Below are positions 26,723-39,707 of a DNA stretch of 64,000 nucleotides, in pieces. How positions within the stretch are numbered: position 1 is the first letter of the stretch; each line of letters starts with the position of its first letter. The DNA is taken from contig NZ_AUUA01000001.1 of assembly GCF_000439085.1 (NCBI RefSeq), forward strand, positions 902,550-966,549, in the 5' to 3' direction. This DNA is from Leminorella grimontii ATCC 33999 = DSM 5078. GTDB lineage: Bacteria; Pseudomonadota; Gammaproteobacteria; Enterobacterales; Enterobacteriaceae. The notes under the pieces were generated by a model. It saw only the letters and a list, made by a program, of their open reading frames with translations, ran no database searches and was not told where the DNA came from. The position numbers and the translations under genes were made by a program.

Positions 26723-27976
26723 TTACATATTCGCAATCATCGCCTTGCCAAACTCTGAACATTTCAGCAGTTTAGCGCCGTCCATCAGGCGTTCGAAGTC
26801 GTAGGTCACGGTCTTGTTCTTGATAGCGCCTTCCATACCTTTAACAATCAGGTCGGCGGCTTCGAACCAGCCCATGTGACGGAGCATCATCTCGGCAGAC
26901 AGAATAACCGAGCCCGGATTGACCTTATCCTGCCCCGCATACTTAGGCGCCGTACCGTGAGTGGCTTCAAACAGCGCGCACTCGTCGCCGATGTTAGCGC
27001 CCGGAGCAATACCGATACCGCCGACCTGTGCGGCCAGCGCATCAGAGATGTAGTCGCCGTTCAGGTTCATAGTGGCGATAACGTCGTACTCAGCCGGGCG
27101 CAGCAGGATTTGCTGCAGGAAGGCGTCAGCAATCACGTCTTTAATAATAATGTCTTTGCCGTTTTTCGGATTCTTGATTTTCATCCACGGGCCGCCGTCC
27201 AGCAGCTCGCCGCCGAACTCTTCTTTGGCCAGCTGATAGCCCCAGTCCTTGAAGGCGCCTTCGGTGAACTTCATGATGTTGCCTTTGTGGACCAGCGTGA
27301 CGGACTCACGTCCGTTATCAATCGCATATTCAATAGCGGCGCGGATCAGGCGCTTGCTGCCCTGCTCTGAACACGGCTTGATGCCGATGCCGCACTGCTG
27401 AGGGAAGCGAATTTTCGTTACGCCCATCTCTTCTCGCAGAAACTTGATAACCTTATCGGCTTCCGGCGTTCCCGCCTTCCACTCAACGCCGGCGTAAATA
27501 TCCTCTGCGTTTTCACGGAAAATCACCATGTCGGTCAGTTCAGGATTTTTCAGCGGGCTTGGCGTGCCTTCGTAGTAGCGAACAGGACGCAGACACACGT
27601 AAAGATCGAGCTGTTGACGCAGCGCTACGTTAAGTGAACGGATGCCGCCGCCTACCGGCGTCGTCAAGGGGCCTTTGATCGCTACTTTGTATTCTCGAAT
27701 GAAGTCCAGCGTTTCATCCGGCAGCCAGACGTCTTTACCGTACAGCTCTGTCGATTTTTCCCCGGTATAAATTTCCATCCAGGAAATTTTACGTTCACCG
27801 CCATAGGCTTTCTGTACTGCGGCATCAACAACCTCAATCATCACCGGCGTTACGTCAACACCAATGCCGTCACCCTCAATGTAGGGGATAATAGGATCGT
27901 GCGGAACGTCGAGTTTACCTTTGGCATTCATCGTAATTTTTTTGCCTGTAGCCGGTACAACAACTTTGCTTTCCAT
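26723..27976 (-). CDS. icd: NADP-dependent isocitrate dehydrogenase
   Basis: A 417-residue TCA-cycle enzyme (E. coli 416) converting isocitrate to 2-oxoglutarate with NADP. The ATG at 27976 follows GGAGAG and gives [13 protein letters not shown], as in E. coli. The substrate-binding and phosphorylation site IRSLN is present near residue 114; in E. coli AceK inactivates the enzyme by phosphorylating this serine. Other conserved segments are [36 protein letters not shown] and [12 protein letters not shown]. Divergent from rluE, as in E. coli. Confidence 0.97.
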   Translation of the reverse strand: MESKVVVPATGKKITMNAKGKLDVPHDPIIPYIEGDGIGVDVTPVMIEVVDAAVQKAYGGERKISWMEIYTGEKSTELYGKDVWLPDETLDFIREYKVAIKGPLTTPVGGGIRSLNVALRQQLDLYVCLRPVRYYEGTPSPLKNPELTDMVIFRENAEDIYAGVEWKAGTPEADKVIKFLREEMGVTKIRFPQQCGIGIKPCSEQGSKRLIRAAIEYAIDNGRESVTLVHKGNIMKFTEGAFKDWGYQLAKEEFGGELLDGGPWMKIKNPKNGKDIIIKDVIADAFLQQILLRPAEYDVIATMNLNGDYISDALAAQVGGIGIAPGANIGDECALFEATHGTAPKYAGQDKVNPGSVILSAEMMLRHMGWFEAADLIVKGMEGAIKNKTVTYDFERLMDGAKLLKCSEFGKAMIANM

Positions 27977-28107
27977 CAAACTCTCCTCTGAGGACCTGTT
28001 TGTTAATTTTTTGTAAGACTCACGATGATACTACTTGAATAATTTGTCACCGCCAATAAAAAATGTTTTCGGGTATAATGGTTTAACGATTCAACGCACA
28101 GAACGCC

Positions 28108-28731
28108 ATGTTAACATTAGCCACTAAAAAAAATTCCGCCAGCCGTCGGCGGCCAAAAAAGACAAAAGCTCTTGAATTTAAAGGGCCTCGACGCCTTATT
28201 TTGCTAAATAAACCCTTTGATGTCCTACCTCAATTTACCGATGAAGCGGGAAGAAAAACGCTGAAAGATTACGTGCCGATCCCCGGCGTATACGCCGCCG
28301 GTCGCCTCGATCGCGACAGTGAAGGGCTTATTGTTCTCACAAATGACGGCCGCCTGCAGGCAAAATTAACACAATCACAACATAAAGTTCATAAAGTTTA
28401 TTTTGTTCAGGTGGAAGGTATTCCAGATGAAAGCGCGTTAGAGAAACTTCGCCAAGGCGTAACCTTAAACGACGGCCCTACGCTTCCCGCTGGAGCTGAG
28501 CTGGTTGATGAACCTGAATGGCTGTGGCCGCGCACGCCCCCAATCCGCGAGCGCAAGTCAATTCCTACCCAGTGGATTAAGATAACCCTGCACGAAGGCA
28601 GAAACCGGCAGGTGCGAAGAATGACGGCCCACGTTGGCTTCCCTACCCTGCGGCTAATTCGCTATAGCGTAGACGGCTGGACGCTAGAGGGGCTTCAACC
28701 GGGTGAATGGAGAGAGGTGCATAGTGTCTGA
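28108..28731 (+). CDS. rluE: 23S rRNA pseudouridine(2457) synthase RluE
   Basis: A 207-residue RsuA-family pseudouridine synthase. The catalytic aspartate is in [17 protein letters not shown], and family motifs [15 protein letters not shown] and [23 protein letters not shown] follow. The basic N-terminus ([10 protein letters not shown]) matches the E. coli protein. RluE modifies U2457 in the peptidyl-transferase region of 23S rRNA. It begins the rightward cluster rluE-nudJ-mnmA-hflD-purB, divergent from icd, in the E. coli order. Its stop codon overlaps the nudJ start. Confidence 0.95.
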   Translation: MLTLATKKNSASRRRPKKTKALEFKGPRRLILLNKPFDVLPQFTDEAGRKTLKDYVPIPGVYAAGRLDRDSEGLIVLTNDGRLQAKLTQSQHKVHKVYFVQVEGIPDESALEKLRQGVTLNDGPTLPAGAELVDEPEWLWPRTPPIRERKSIPTQWIKITLHEGRNRQVRRMTAHVGFPTLRLIRYSVDGWTLEGLQPGEWREVHSV

Positions 28732-29176
28732 AACTCAGTATAAGCCCCACGTAACGTTGGCCTGCGTCGTTCAAGCCGAAGGTCGATTTCTCATGGTGGA
28801 AGAACGCATCAACGGCCGCCCGACGCTAAACCAGCCGGCGGGCCATCTGGAAGCCGGGGAAACCGTGCTGGACGGCGCCGCCCGCGAGCTGTGGGAAGAA
28901 ACCGGCATACGGGCTCGCCCTCAGGAACTGCTCCGCATTTACCAGTGGCTGGCGCCGGACGGAACGCCGTTTATCCGCTTCACGTTTTCTATTGATTTAG
29001 AAAGCATGGTGGCCGCTTCGCCAAACGACACCGATATCGATCGCTGCCTGTGGCTGAGCGCGGACGATATTCTTACCTCGCCTAACCTACGTTCGCCACT
29101 GGTAAAAGAAAGCTTGCTGCACTATCTGCAGCCAACGCGCTATCCGCTGGATATTTTGACCTATTTTGGCGGCTAG
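28724..29176 (+). CDS. nudJ: Nudix hydrolase NudJ (HMP-PP / thiamine-PP hydrolase)
   Basis: A 150-residue Nudix enzyme. The GTG at 28724 is preferred because GAGAGG lies six bases before it and the product then begins near the conserved [10 protein letters not shown], matching E. coli MFKPHVTVACVV. The Nudix box reads GHLEAGET, then RELWEETGI, around residues 38-60. E. coli NudJ hydrolyses thiamine pyrophosphate precursors and other nucleotides. It overlaps the rluE stop by eight bases, indicating translational coupling. The C-terminal PTRYPLDIL segment corresponds to the family's SGQRYPLEMI. Confidence 0.93.
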   Translation: MSETQYKPHVTLACVVQAEGRFLMVEERINGRPTLNQPAGHLEAGETVLDGAARELWEETGIRARPQELLRIYQWLAPDGTPFIRFTFSIDLESMVAASPNDTDIDRCLWLSADDILTSPNLRSPLVKESLLHYLQPTRYPLDILTYFGG

Positions 29177-29253
29177 ATTGGCGGTGCCAACGGCCTTACA
29201 ACGTGATAGAATCAGCGGTTATTGTGTTATACAGCAACAGCAGCATTCACTAG

Positions 29254-30372
<1,119 letters not shown>

Positions 30373-30374
30373 CC

Positions 30375-30998
30375 GTGGCCAAAAATTATTACGATATAAC
30401 GATCGCGCTGGCCGGCGTCGCTCAGGCGTCCCGTCTGGTTCAACAGCTGGCGCTCGGCGGGCAGTGCGATGCGCACGCTCTGCAGGTGTCTCTTCGCAGC
30501 ATAATGGTGACGGATTCCCCCACTACGCTGGCTATTTTTGGTCAGGAAAGCGATTTAACCCTCGGGCTGGAGTCGCTCCCTGCGGTACTTACCAACAGCC
30601 GCAAAGAGCTTAGCGCCGACCTGACCCGCTACCTGCTCAGCCTGACGGTGCTTGAACGCAAGCTGTCGTCAAATCCTCAGGCTCTTGATGAGCTTTCTAA
30701 CCGTATCTCTCAGGTGGAGCGCCAATTGCTCCACTTCGATATTGATTCCGAAACCGTCGTTCACGCGCTGGCCGACATCTATGTCGACGTTATCAGCCCG
30801 CTGGGGCCGAGAATTCAGGTTACGGGCGCGCCGGAAGCGCTACAAAAACCGTTGATCCAGGCGAAGGTTCGCGCCGCGCTGCTGGCTGGCATTCGCGCCG
30901 CCGTCTTATGGCAGCAGGTAGGCGGCCGCCGGCTTCAGTTCATTTTTTCACGCAGTCGCCTGCTTACGCAGGTGCACCAGATTCTTTCAAATCGTTAA
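30375..30998 (+). CDS. hflD: Lysogenization regulator HflD homologue
   Basis: A 207-residue, mostly helical protein matching E. coli HflD from the first residues (MAKNYYDI, GTG start two bases after mnmA). Conserved stretches include SARLVQQL-like [30 protein letters not shown] and the long [16 protein letters not shown]. In E. coli HflD is membrane-associated and binds the phage lambda CII protein; its native function is unclear but its gene is always beside mnmA and purB. No signal peptide is seen. Confidence 0.94.
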   Translation: MAKNYYDITIALAGVAQASRLVQQLALGGQCDAHALQVSLRSIMVTDSPTTLAIFGQESDLTLGLESLPAVLTNSRKELSADLTRYLLSLTVLERKLSSNPQALDELSNRISQVERQLLHFDIDSETVVHALADIYVDVISPLGPRIQVTGAPEALQKPLIQAKVRAALLAGIRAAVLWQQVGGRRLQFIFSRSRLLTQVHQILSNR

Positions 30999-31006
30999 AC
31001 ATTTAG

Positions 31007-32395
<1,389 letters not shown>

Positions 32396-32419
32396 ACAGC
32401 GCCGTAATGGTTAAGTAAA

Positions 32420-32446
32420 ACGGGGTGCCAATAGGCGCCCCGCTTC
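32420..32446. terminator. Terminator between purB and pepT
   Basis: CGGGGTGCC pairs with GGCGCCCCG (one G-T pair) around AATA, preceded by an A-run and followed by CTTCATTTT. It lies between convergent genes. Confidence 0.75.
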
Positions 32447-32463
32447 ATTTTCTACCCGCGCCC

Positions 32464-33714
32464 TCAGGCGTCTTTAGCAAAACGCTCGTGGGTCTGCTTA
32501 ACGATCTCCACCAATACGCTGCTTGCTGCCCTCAGGGATTTAACCGGCAGATATTCGTAAATCGAGTGGAAGTTGTGCCCGCCGGTAAAGACGTTTGGAC
32601 AAGGCAGCCCGTTTTGCGACAGCGCCGCGCCGTCATAGCCGCCGCGCATCGGGATAACCTTCGGCTCAATGCCCAGGCTCCGATAGGCGTCCACGGCGAT
32701 ATCGATAGGATAGCTGGCATCGTCCTGCAGGCTATTAAACACGTTGGTATAGCGATCCGCCAGCTTGCAGGTTACGCTGCCTTCGCCCCACAGGTCTTCG
32801 CAGTGCTGCGCCAAGCGAGATAAAAACTGCATGCGGTGCTGGTATCCCTGTTCGGTAAAGTCCCGAACGTCCATCTTCAACACCGTTTTGGCGCTGTTAC
32901 CCTGTAACTGTTTGACCCAATAGTAGCCTTCCCGGCCTTCTGTATACTCCGGCGCTTCACCGCCCGGCAGCATGGCGATATATTTATGCGCCATCAGCAA
33001 AGAGTTTTTCAATCGGCCTTTAGCCGACATGGGGTGAGCGGACTGGCCGGTAAACACCAGCTCCACATCGCCCGCGTTCCAGTTCTCATAAACCAGCTCG
33101 CCAATGCCGCAGCAGTCCAGCGTGTAGGCAAAATCCGCGCCGAAGGCCTTAACGTCAAACGCCTTCGCGCCGCGAAGCCCCTGCTCTTCATCAGGCACCA
33201 GGCCGACTTTTACCGTTCCGTGCTTGATTTCCGGATGGGCTAACAGAAACTGAACCATGTTCACAATGGAGGCAATGGCGGCCTTATCGTCAGCGCCCAA
33301 CAGGCTGGTGCCGTCGGTGACGATAACGTCGTCGCCTACATACTCTTGAAGCTCGGGGAACTCGCTCTGCCGCAGGAAAATTTGCTGCTCTTCGTTCAGG
33401 CAGATATCTCCCCCCTGATAGGAAACGATTTTTGCGTGAGTATCGCTGGTTTGCTCGGCGCTGGTATCCAGGTGGCCGAAAAAGGCCACCGTCGGCAGCG
33501 GATAATCAACGTTAGCGGGGAGCGTTGCCGTCAGTATCGATCGCTCATTGACCATGACGTCCTTAAGCCCAAGCGCGCGCAGCTCTTCAGCCACCTGATT
33601 GGCTAAAACCCTTTGCCCTTCCGATGACGGCATAATGCCCGCAGCGCCCTTGTCGCGGTCCGTAGTCGTATTGATCTTGGTATAGGAAATAAAGCGATCG
33701 ACGATATCCATCAT
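32464..33714 (-). CDS. pepT: Peptidase T (tripeptidase)
   Basis: A 416-residue M20B zinc aminotripeptidase. Metal and catalytic motifs are readable: FFGHLDTSAE (first zinc His and catalytic Asp), LLGADDKAAIAS (bridging Asp), PDEEQG (catalytic Glu), and near the end FTGGHNFHS (zinc His). It trims tripeptides in the cytoplasm. The sequence is recognisably PepT but not very close to E. coli PepT (for example GHLDTS for SHVDTS), so a diverged paralogue is possible. The first of two ATGs is chosen because AAGG lies five bases before it. Convergent with purB. Confidence 0.88.
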   Translation of the reverse strand: MMDIVDRFISYTKINTTTDRDKGAAGIMPSSEGQRVLANQVAEELRALGLKDVMVNERSILTATLPANVDYPLPTVAFFGHLDTSAEQTSDTHAKIVSYQGGDICLNEEQQIFLRQSEFPELQEYVGDDVIVTDGTSLLGADDKAAIASIVNMVQFLLAHPEIKHGTVKVGLVPDEEQGLRGAKAFDVKAFGADFAYTLDCCGIGELVYENWNAGDVELVFTGQSAHPMSAKGRLKNSLLMAHKYIAMLPGGEAPEYTEGREGYYWVKQLQGNSAKTVLKMDVRDFTEQGYQHRMQFLSRLAQHCEDLWGEGSVTCKLADRYTNVFNSLQDDASYPIDIAVDAYRSLGIEPKVIPMRGGYDGAALSQNGLPCPNVFTGGHNFHSIYEYLPVKSLRAASSVLVEIVKQTHERFAKDA

Positions 33715-34167
33715 ATTTACCTTTACATATTTAATAGTCGCTGATTACGTTAACATAGCCCCAAGCGGCGTTAAACCGCTTTGAGAAAATCCTGAACGCG
33801 TGTCTCAATAACGAAAGGCTATCGTACAACTTTTCAACACGCGCTGCCTGACCAAGCGGAAATATTCGCGCTGCTTTTCTCTATTTGCTGAAAATCCTAC
33901 CGCAGAAAAGCATGCAAATTGGGTGAATTAGTGCGCCCGCCATGACAACTCGTTAAAAACCGTGCAGTGCGCTTTTGATGCTATCCTTACCCCATCGCCT
34001 GTATCACTTGGGGGCATCGTGGTAAACTTGCAGCACCGCTGGTTAATCCCTTAACCTTTTCAGCCTTTTGCTCATGGCTACTATATAGTTACCGTATATC
34101 CGCTCATCCGTAACCGCCAAGTCTGACAGTCTTCAGGTTGCTCTACGATGACATATTAGGAAAGAAA
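33715..34167. other. Divergent intergenic region between pepT and yqjA
   Basis: About 450 bp of normal base composition with no plausible gene. It should hold both promoters. A short hairpin, AAGCGGC..CCGCTT, lies near 33763-33781. In E. coli yqjA is under CpxR control, but no convincing pair of GTAAA half-sites was found here. Confidence 0.45.
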
Positions 34168-34830
34168 ATGGGTTCGATTACAGATCTATTCCACGCACTT
34201 TTACAACACGACTTTAAAACGTTGGCGAATCCGGAGTTTCTTTGGGCCATTTACGGCATTCTTTTCGTCATTATCTTTCTGGAAAACGGCCTGCTTCCCG
34301 CCGCATTTCTTCCGGGGGACAGCCTCCTGCTGCTGGCCGGCGCGCTGATAGCCCAGGGCTCGCTTCACTATCTTCTGACGCTTGCCGTACTTTCAGCGGC
34401 CGCCGCGCTGGGCTGTTGGTTAAGCTATTTGCAGGGGAGATGGTTAGGGAAAACCAAAACGGTCCAGGGATGGATGGCAAAAATTCCGGCACACTATCAT
34501 CAACGCGCCCATAACCTGTTTCATCAACACGGTTTCTTTGCGCTGCTGATAGGCCGATTCTTAGCGTTCGTCCGCACGCTGTTGCCTACGATTGCCGGTC
34601 TGTCCGCGCTTGACGGCAAACGATTTCAAATCTTTAACTGGCTTAGCGCCGTTCTGTGGGTTGGCGTAGTGACGAGTATTGGTTATCTGATAAGCCTAAC
34701 GCCCTTCTTTAAGCACCATGAAGCGCTGGTGATGAATGGCCTCATGATTCTTCCTATTGCGCTATTGGTTATTGGCCTGCTTGGTTCTCTGCTCGTGGTA
34801 TTAAGGAAGAAGTCGCACCAGAAGAAATAG
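34168..34830 (+). CDS. yqjA: DedA-family membrane transporter YqjA
   Basis: A 220-residue inner-membrane protein, the same length as E. coli YqjA and highly similar: [49 protein letters not shown] and [18 protein letters not shown]. The last contains the arginines and acidic/helical features of DedA proteins that support proton-motive homeostasis and undecaprenyl-phosphate recycling. The ATG at 34168 follows AGGA. In E. coli mzrA follows immediately; it is absent here. YghB is a close paralogue and cannot be wholly excluded. Confidence 0.88.
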   Translation: MGSITDLFHALLQHDFKTLANPEFLWAIYGILFVIIFLENGLLPAAFLPGDSLLLLAGALIAQGSLHYLLTLAVLSAAAALGCWLSYLQGRWLGKTKTVQGWMAKIPAHYHQRAHNLFHQHGFFALLIGRFLAFVRTLLPTIAGLSALDGKRFQIFNWLSAVLWVGVVTSIGYLISLTPFFKHHEALVMNGLMILPIALLVIGLLGSLLVVLRKKSHQKK

Positions 34831-34879
34831 CCTATTGGCATTGAGCGGCTAGTCCGATGCCAGACCTTGCTCGAAGTTT

Positions 34880-35125
34880 TTACCGGTTAGCGGCGTTTTC
34901 CATACCTATGACGCAGGAAGAAAAAAACGCCGTAATTGCCTCATCAAACTGCAGCTCTTTTAACAGCATACGATGTTTAAAATAGCGTTCCCGCCCCTCT
35001 TTCTCCCAGCCCCATTCAACGCTGACAGAGCCTGCATTCGGCTCAAGCGTTAACATAACTTTTGCGTCAGGGTTCAGCCTTCTGGCCTGTAAAAGAAAGT
35101 CGGATATGTCCATCTGCATTCTCAT
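34880..35125 (-). CDS. Small hypothetical protein (81 aa)
   Basis: An 81-residue, soluble-looking protein with no signal peptide. It has a weakly amphipathic N-terminal helix (DISDFLLQARRLNPDAK), a beta-rich centre (VMLTLEPNAGSVSVEWGW) and a final cysteine-containing segment. Three in-frame ATGs lie at the start (MRMQMD); the third could be the real one. No family is recognised. The base composition and codon use look like the neighbouring housekeeping genes. It is convergent with yqjA and otherwise isolated. Confidence 0.6.
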   Translation of the reverse strand: MRMQMDISDFLLQARRLNPDAKVMLTLEPNAGSVSVEWGWEKEGRERYFKHRMLLKELQFDEAITAFFSSCVIGMENAANR

Positions 35126-35311
35126 TTTTCTTATAGAAATGAGTCTTATATTACCATCATTTTTTACTACGCAGGCACCAGGCTTGCGCGCTATGGCTCA
35201 GGGCAGGATGATTCGAAGGATAACGGCGCTGAAACTATACTAATATAGGAAGAAAAAACGGTTTACACCCAAAAGCCCGCAATCATGCAGACTTTAGGGC
35301 GCGGGGTTCTA

Positions 35312-35560
35312 TTAGCTACGAAGCTTTCTGTATATTGCAAGCATGACAATCGCGCCAATAACTGCAACAACAAAGCTGCCCATATTAAAACCGTCTACTT
35401 TACCAAACCCGAAGAAGGTGCTGATCCAGCCGCCAACAACTGCACCGACGACGCCGAGTATTACCGTCATTATAAAGCCGCCGCCGTCTCTCCCCGGCAT
35501 AATCCACTTAGCTAAAATACCCGCAATCAGGCCAAATACAATCCATGAAAGAATACCCAT
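35312..35560 (-). CDS. GlsB/YeaQ/YmgE family small membrane protein
   Basis: An 82-residue protein of the transglycosylase-associated family. Three hydrophobic helices with glycine-rich turns are visible: MGILSWIVFGLIAGILAKW, GFIMTVILGVVGAVVGGWIS and SFVVAVIGAIVMLAIYRKL, joined by MPGRDGG and FFGFGKVDGF. The ATG at 35560 follows GAGGT four bases upstream and gives the family N-terminus. Members are stress-associated, with no defined activity. It stands alone between two small genes on the same strand. Confidence 0.88.
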   Translation of the reverse strand: MGILSWIVFGLIAGILAKWIMPGRDGGGFIMTVILGVVGAVVGGWISTFFGFGKVDGFNMGSFVVAVIGAIVMLAIYRKLRS

Positions 35561-35672
35561 ATACACCTCATTTTCTGCATCAATAACCAACTAATACCTT
35601 TAAAAGAGTAAACGCGATAAAGCTATATTTCAACTTACCGGCCTACCTGACAGCTCACTGCACCACCAACGC

Positions 35673-35945
35673 TCAGGCGCGGATATCGTCATATTCACGG
35701 GTTTTATCAAACTCATGCTTCGCAAACGGGCAAAGAGGAATGACTTTGCGATTTTCCTGACGCATTTTTTCGACCACGCGCGCAACGAGTTGCTTACCAA
35801 CGCCTTGGCCTTTCAGGCTTGGGTCGACGTCGGTATGCTCGATGATGCTCAGATGCTCTCCCGTAGGGACGAAAACAATCTCCGCCACCAGGTTGCCCTG
35901 TTCATTATTAACATAAAATTTGTTGTGGCCTTCCAGTATTTCCAT
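35673..35945 (-). CDS. yjdJ: GNAT-like N-acetyltransferase YjdJ
   Basis: A 90-residue mini-GNAT protein (NATD1 type) nearly identical to E. coli Yjd[34 protein letters not shown], the acetyl-CoA loop [18 protein letters not shown] and the C-terminal [13 protein letters not shown]. It probably binds acetyl-CoA; its substrate is unknown. It lies 112 bp upstream of the GlsB-like gene on the same strand. Confidence 0.92.
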   Translation of the reverse strand: MEILEGHNKFYVNNEQGNLVAEIVFVPTGEHLSIIEHTDVDPSLKGQGVGKQLVARVVEKMRQENRKVIPLCPFAKHEFDKTREYDDIRA

Positions 35946-36112
35946 AGCTCCCTCGCTTGGTTGTGACGATACCCTCAGCGCCCTGTATTGGGTGGGTATC
36001 CGTAATATAAATCACCGCTGTGATGCCTGCTTCGTCCAAAACGGGCTACGGTGCCTTTATTGGCTCGGTATAAGTATAGTTCTGTAAAAACGGGAGGACG
36101 TAATTTCAGGCA

Positions 36113-36137
36113 ATAAAAAAACCGCAAATCGCGGCTC
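36113..36137 (-). terminator. Terminator of the glyW-cysT-leuZ tRNA cluster
   Basis: On the minus strand CCGC-GATTT-GCGG is followed by a run of seven T, 40 bp after the 3' end of tRNA-Leu. Confidence 0.75.
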
Positions 36138-36176
36138 GTTTTTCGTTCTATCAAACTGTTTTTTATTGATTTTGAA

Positions 36177-36263
36177 TGGTGCCCGGGACGAGACTTGAAC
36201 TCGTACGGCGTTGCCGCCGAGGGATTTTAAATCCCTTGTGTCTACCGATTCCACCACCCGGGC
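36177..36263 (-). tRNA. leuZ: tRNA-Leu(TAA)
   Basis: 87 nt class II tRNA, acceptor GCCCGGG / CCCGGGC with encoded CCA. The anticodon loop TTTAAAA gives anticodon TAA, and the variable arm is long. It is the last of three tRNAs downstream of pgsA, the E. coli order. Confidence 0.95.
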
Positions 36264-36269
36264 TGATGC

Positions 36270-36343
36270 TGGAGGCGCGTCCCGGAGTCGAACCGAGGTG
36301 GACGGATTTGCAATCCGCTGCATGGCCACTCTGCCAACGCGCC
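36270..36343 (-). tRNA. cysT: tRNA-Cys(GCA)
   Basis: 74 nt tRNA, acceptor GGCGCGT / ACGCGCC with encoded CCA. The anticodon loop contains GCA within TTGCAAA. It lies 6 bp upstream of leuZ on the same transcript. Confidence 0.95.
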
Positions 36344-36382
36344 TTATCTGATACGCCTAACACTCAACCGCGGGGGTTGAAT

Positions 36383-36458
36383 TGGAGCGGGAAACGAGGT
36401 TCGAACTCGCGACCTCAACCTTGGCAAGGTTGCGCTCTACCAACTGAGCTATTCCCGC
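36383..36458 (-). tRNA. glyW: tRNA-Gly(GCC)
   Basis: 76 nt tRNA, acceptor GCGGGAA / TTCCCGC with encoded CCA. The anticodon loop TTGCCAA gives GCC. It is the first of the cluster. Confidence 0.95.
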
Positions 36459-36532
36459 TTCGTGTTCGACCGGCAAAGGCTGCCGATTTAATCACTTACC
36501 CTCTGCGGCCCAGCCGCAATCGGATGCTGTGC

Positions 36533-36560
36533 ATTCTACTTACCTGACGAGGTGAGTCAA
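36533..36560 (-). promoter_or_regulatory. Promoter of the glyW-cysT-leuZ cluster
   Basis: On the minus strand TTGACT and TAGAAT are separated by 16 bp, 75 bp before tRNA-Gly, in the pgsA-glyW spacer. Confidence 0.65.
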
Positions 36561-36610
36561 TAGAATTATTAAAACATTTGGTTCGTTTGCTGCTTTTTCC
36601 GGCGTATTGC

Positions 36611-37159
36611 CTAGTGCTCCAGCAGATCGTTACGCGAAGCCTTCAAATACTGGAACATAGACCAGAACGTAAGGATAGCGGCGATGTAAAGAAGCACAAA
36701 GCCCAGCACCTCAACCCACTGATTAGGACGCCACAGCAAACCGATCAGCGCCATCATCTGGGCCATGGTTTTCACCTTTCCAATCCAGGAGACGGCCACG
36801 CTGCTGCGCTTACCGATTTCCGCCATCCACTCTCTCAGGGCGGAAATAATAATTTCTCGAGCGATCATCGTTGCAGCCGGCAGTGAAATCCACCAGACGC
36901 TGTAGTGTTCAACCACCAGCACCAACGCCGTTGCGACCATCACTTTGTCGGCAACCGGATCGAGAAATGCGCCAAACCTCGTCGTCTGCTTCCACTTTCT
37001 TGCCAGAAAACCGTCAAACCAGTCCGTTACCGCCGCAATGACAAAGATAGAGGCGCACGCTAACGGAGCCCAAGTATAGGGAAGATAAAACGCCAATACG
37101 AAAAACGGAATCAGAATGACGCGAAACAGAGTAAGCAGAGTAGGTATATTAAATCGCAT
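36611..37159 (-). CDS. pgsA: CDP-diacylglycerol--glycerol-3-phosphate 3-phosphatidyltransferase
   Basis: A 182-residue membrane enzyme, the E. coli length, making phosphatidylglycerophosphate. The start at 37159 gives [20 protein letters not shown] as in E. coli; an ATG 21 bases upstream is unconserved. The CDP-alcohol phosphotransferase signature DG-x2-AR-x8-G-x3-D-x3-D is read in [11 protein letters not shown]...[12 protein letters not shown] (residues about 45-72). Four to five further hydrophobic helices follow. It lies downstream of uvrC with a 66 bp gap. Confidence 0.96.
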   Translation of the reverse strand: MRFNIPTLLTLFRVILIPFFVLAFYLPYTWAPLACASIFVIAAVTDWFDGFLARKWKQTTRFGAFLDPVADKVMVATALVLVVEHYSVWWISLPAATMIAREIIISALREWMAEIGKRSSVAVSWIGKVKTMAQMMALIGLLWRPNQWVEVLGFVLLYIAAILTFWSMFQYLKASRNDLLEH

Positions 37160-37225
37160 AATGTTCTGGTGCTCTATCACTCAGAATAAATTAGGGAGGG
37201 CTTGCTATATGTTGCTACATTGCCC

Positions 37226-39058
37226 TCAATGTTTCAATGCATTGTGTATTTTTTCTGCCAAAGATTGCGATATTCCCGGAATTTTTGCGATTTCCTCAAC
37301 GGAAGCATTAAGCAGCGGCTGTAAACCACCCATATATTTCAACAACGTTTGGCGACGCTTAGGCCCCACGCCTTCGATATGCTCCAGCGAGCTGGTCTTT
37401 TTCACCTTAGCCCTGCGCTGCCGATGCCCGGAAATAGCGTGATCGTGCGATTCATCCCTAATGTGTTGAATTACGTGTAATGCGGGTGAATCGGGAGATA
37501 AAGACATCCCCTCACCTTCGGCCTCAAAAAACAGCGTTTCCAGACCGACCTTCCGATCGCTGCCTTTGGCTACGCCTATCAGGCGCGGTTTGGATTTGTC
37601 CCAAGCGACGTCAAGTTGATGAAAGACCTCTATCGCCTGCCCCAACTGCCCCTTGCCGCCGTCGATGAAAATAACGTCGGGAATTTTTTCCTCTGTCAAC
37701 GCCTTGCCGTATCGCCTGCGGAGCACCTGAGCCATAGCCGCATAATCGTCCCCACCGGTAATGCCGGTAATGTTATAGCGCCGATACTCCGCTCTTAGTG
37801 GCCCGTTTTTATCAAATACTACGCACGATGCTACCGTTTGCTCCCCCATCGTATGGCTAATGTCAAAGCATTCCATGCGATTAATTTCGGGCAGATTTAA
37901 CAGTTCGGCCAACGCCGTCAGGCGCTGATGGACAGTAGATTGCTGAGACAGCTTAGTTTTAAGCGCGATGCTGGCATTGGTTCTGGCCAGCTTCAAATAG
38001 CGCGCCCGGTCGCCCCGCGGGCGGGTCTGAATCTGAATTTTCCGCCCCGCCACTTCTGAAAGCGTTTCTTCCAGCGCAGTTTTATCCGGCAGATTAAAGT
38101 CCAGCAGGATTTCCCCAGGCAGCGACCTTGACTGGCTCCCCTGAAGATAAAACTGCCCGACAAACGTCTGGATAACCTCTTCCAGATCGGTTCCCTTGGG
38201 GATTTTAGGATAGTAGCTGCGACTGCCCAGCACTTTTCCCTGCCGTAAAAACAGTACGTGCATACAGGCGATGCCTGACTCATAGCTGACGCCGATAACG
38301 TCCAAATCATCGCTGTCGCCGGAGACGAACTGTTTCTCAGTAACTCTACGGATAGCCTGAATCTGGTCGCGAATGCGGGCCGCCTCTTCAAAATTGAGCG
38401 CCTTACTGGCCTCTTCCATACTGGCAATGAGCTGATCGAGAACCTGGCTATCTTTCCCTTCTAAAAACAGGCGAATATAGTTCACCTGCTTTTGATATTC
38501 CTCATCCGTCACCAGACCTTCAACACAGGGCCCCAGGCAGCGACCAATTTGATACTGTAAACAGGGCCTTGAACGGTTTCTATATACGCTGTCTTCGCAC
38601 TGGCGGACGGGAAATATTTTCTGTAGCAGCGCCAACGTTTCGCGCACCGCACCGGAGTTGGGGAACGGGCCGAAATACTCCCCTTTCGCATGTTTGGCGC
38701 CGCGGTGAATCTTTAAGCGGGGATGCCTGTCAGAACTGAGAAAGATCAGCGGGTACGACTTGTCGTCACGAAGTAAAACGTTATAACGCGGCTGGTACAG
38801 TTTGATATAGTTATGTTCCAGCAGCAGGGCTTCCGTTTCCGTATGAGTGACGGTCACATCAATGGAGTGAATGCTTTTTACCAACGCCTCCGTCTTCTTA
38901 CTGGAAACGTTTTGACGGAAGTAGCTGGACAGGCGCTTCTTTAAATCCTTCGCTTTTCCCACATAAATAACAACGCCAGAGGCATCGTACATACGATAAA
39001 CCCCTGGCTCGTTGGTTACGTGCTTTAAAAAAGCCTTGCTGTCAAAATGCTCAGTCAC
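37226..39058 (-). CDS. uvrC: Excinuclease ABC subunit C
   Basis: A 610-residue nucleotide-excision-repair nuclease of the E. coli length, making both cuts around the UvrB-DNA complex. Domains in order: GIY-YIG nuclease (residues 12-95, with [19 protein letters not shown]), a cysteine-rich region ([15 protein letters not shown]), UVR motif for UvrB binding (about 205-240), RNase H-like endonuclease ([21 protein letters not shown] [31 protein letters not shown]) and the tandem helix-hairpin-helix end ([28 protein letters not shown]). Its first eight bases overlap the end of uvrY. Confidence 0.97.
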   Translation of the reverse strand: MTEHFDSKAFLKHVTNEPGVYRMYDASGVVIYVGKAKDLKKRLSSYFRQNVSSKKTEALVKSIHSIDVTVTHTETEALLLEHNYIKLYQPRYNVLLRDDKSYPLIFLSSDRHPRLKIHRGAKHAKGEYFGPFPNSGAVRETLALLQKIFPVRQCEDSVYRNRSRPCLQYQIGRCLGPCVEGLVTDEEYQKQVNYIRLFLEGKDSQVLDQLIASMEEASKALNFEEAARIRDQIQAIRRVTEKQFVSGDSDDLDVIGVSYESGIACMHVLFLRQGKVLGSRSYYPKIPKGTDLEEVIQTFVGQFYLQGSQSRSLPGEILLDFNLPDKTALEETLSEVAGRKIQIQTRPRGDRARYLKLARTNASIALKTKLSQQSTVHQRLTALAELLNLPEINRMECFDISHTMGEQTVASCVVFDKNGPLRAEYRRYNITGITGGDDYAAMAQVLRRRYGKALTEEKIPDVIFIDGGKGQLGQAIEVFHQLDVAWDKSKPRLIGVAKGSDRKVGLETLFFEAEGEGMSLSPDSPALHVIQHIRDESHDHAISGHRQRRAKVKKTSSLEHIEGVGPKRRQTLLKYMGGLQPLLNASVEEIAKIPGISQSLAEKIHNALKH

Positions 39059-39707
39059 TGTTTAGCAATTTATCCGATGAAACGATGCCGTGCCGTATTG
39101 CCAGATGAGTGAGCTCAACGTCGCCGCTGATGTTAAGCTTGCTGAACATTCTATAGCGATAGCTATTGACCGTTTTCGGGCTAAGATTCAGCGCCTCGGC
39201 GATTTCATTCACCTTAAGCCCTTTGGTGATCATCATCATAATCTGAAGTTCACGTTCAGACAGCGCGGAAAGCGGCGTATCTGCCTCTGGCGCCAGCTGG
39301 CTTAGCGCCATCTGGCGAGCAATATCCGCACCGATGTAGCGCTGCCCGGAAGCAATAGCGCGGATCGCGTTGATAACTTCATCCGGCGCAGCTCCCTTAC
39401 TCAGGTATCCTGACGCTCCGGCCTGCATAACTTTTGCCGGCAGCGGATTTTCCGTATGAATCGTCAACATGATCACTTTAATATCCGGAGAGTAGCGGAG
39501 GATCTTTTTCGTCGCCTCAAGCCCCCCTATTCCCGGCATGTTCATGTCCATAAGGACGATGTCAGCCTCATTGGCGCGGCACCATTTTACGGCGTCTTCG
39601 CCGGTCTGCGCTTCGCCAACAACTTTTATTCCTTTAACATCTTCTAAAATGCGTCGGATCCCTGCGCGCACCAGTTCGTGGTCATCAACAAGAAGAACGC
39701 TTATCAA
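39051..39707 (-). CDS. uvrY: Response regulator UvrY (BarA-UvrY system)
   Basis: A 218-residue NarL/FixJ-type response regulator. The receiver domain has the acidic pair DD at residues 8-9, the phospho-acceptor Asp54 in VLMDMNMPG, and Lys near 104. The LuxR-type DNA-binding domain lies at about 145-210 ([21 protein letters not shown], then [17 protein letters not shown]). In E. coli UvrY, activated by BarA, drives the CsrB/CsrC RNAs that sequester CsrA. The uvrY-uvrC overlap is conserved. Confidence 0.96.
   Translation of the reverse strand: MISVLLVDDHELVRAGIRRILEDVKGIKVVGEAQTGEDAVKWCRANEADIVLMDMNMPGIGGLEATKKILRYSPDIKVIMLTIHTENPLPAKVMQAGASGYLSKGAAPDEVINAIRAIASGQRYIGADIARQMALSQLAPEADTPLSALSERELQIMMMITKGLKVNEIAEALNLSPKTVNSYRYRMFSKLNISGDVELTHLAIRHGIVSSDKLLNSD

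Noticed and set aside
36057..36547. Frames across the tRNA cluster on both strands
   Set aside because: They run through three clear tRNA genes; coding capacity is incidental.
38861..38885. GTGACGGTCAC resembling a MatP-binding matS site
   Set aside because: It is 11 bp, two short of the 13 bp matS consensus GTGACRNYGTCAC, and lies within uvrC.
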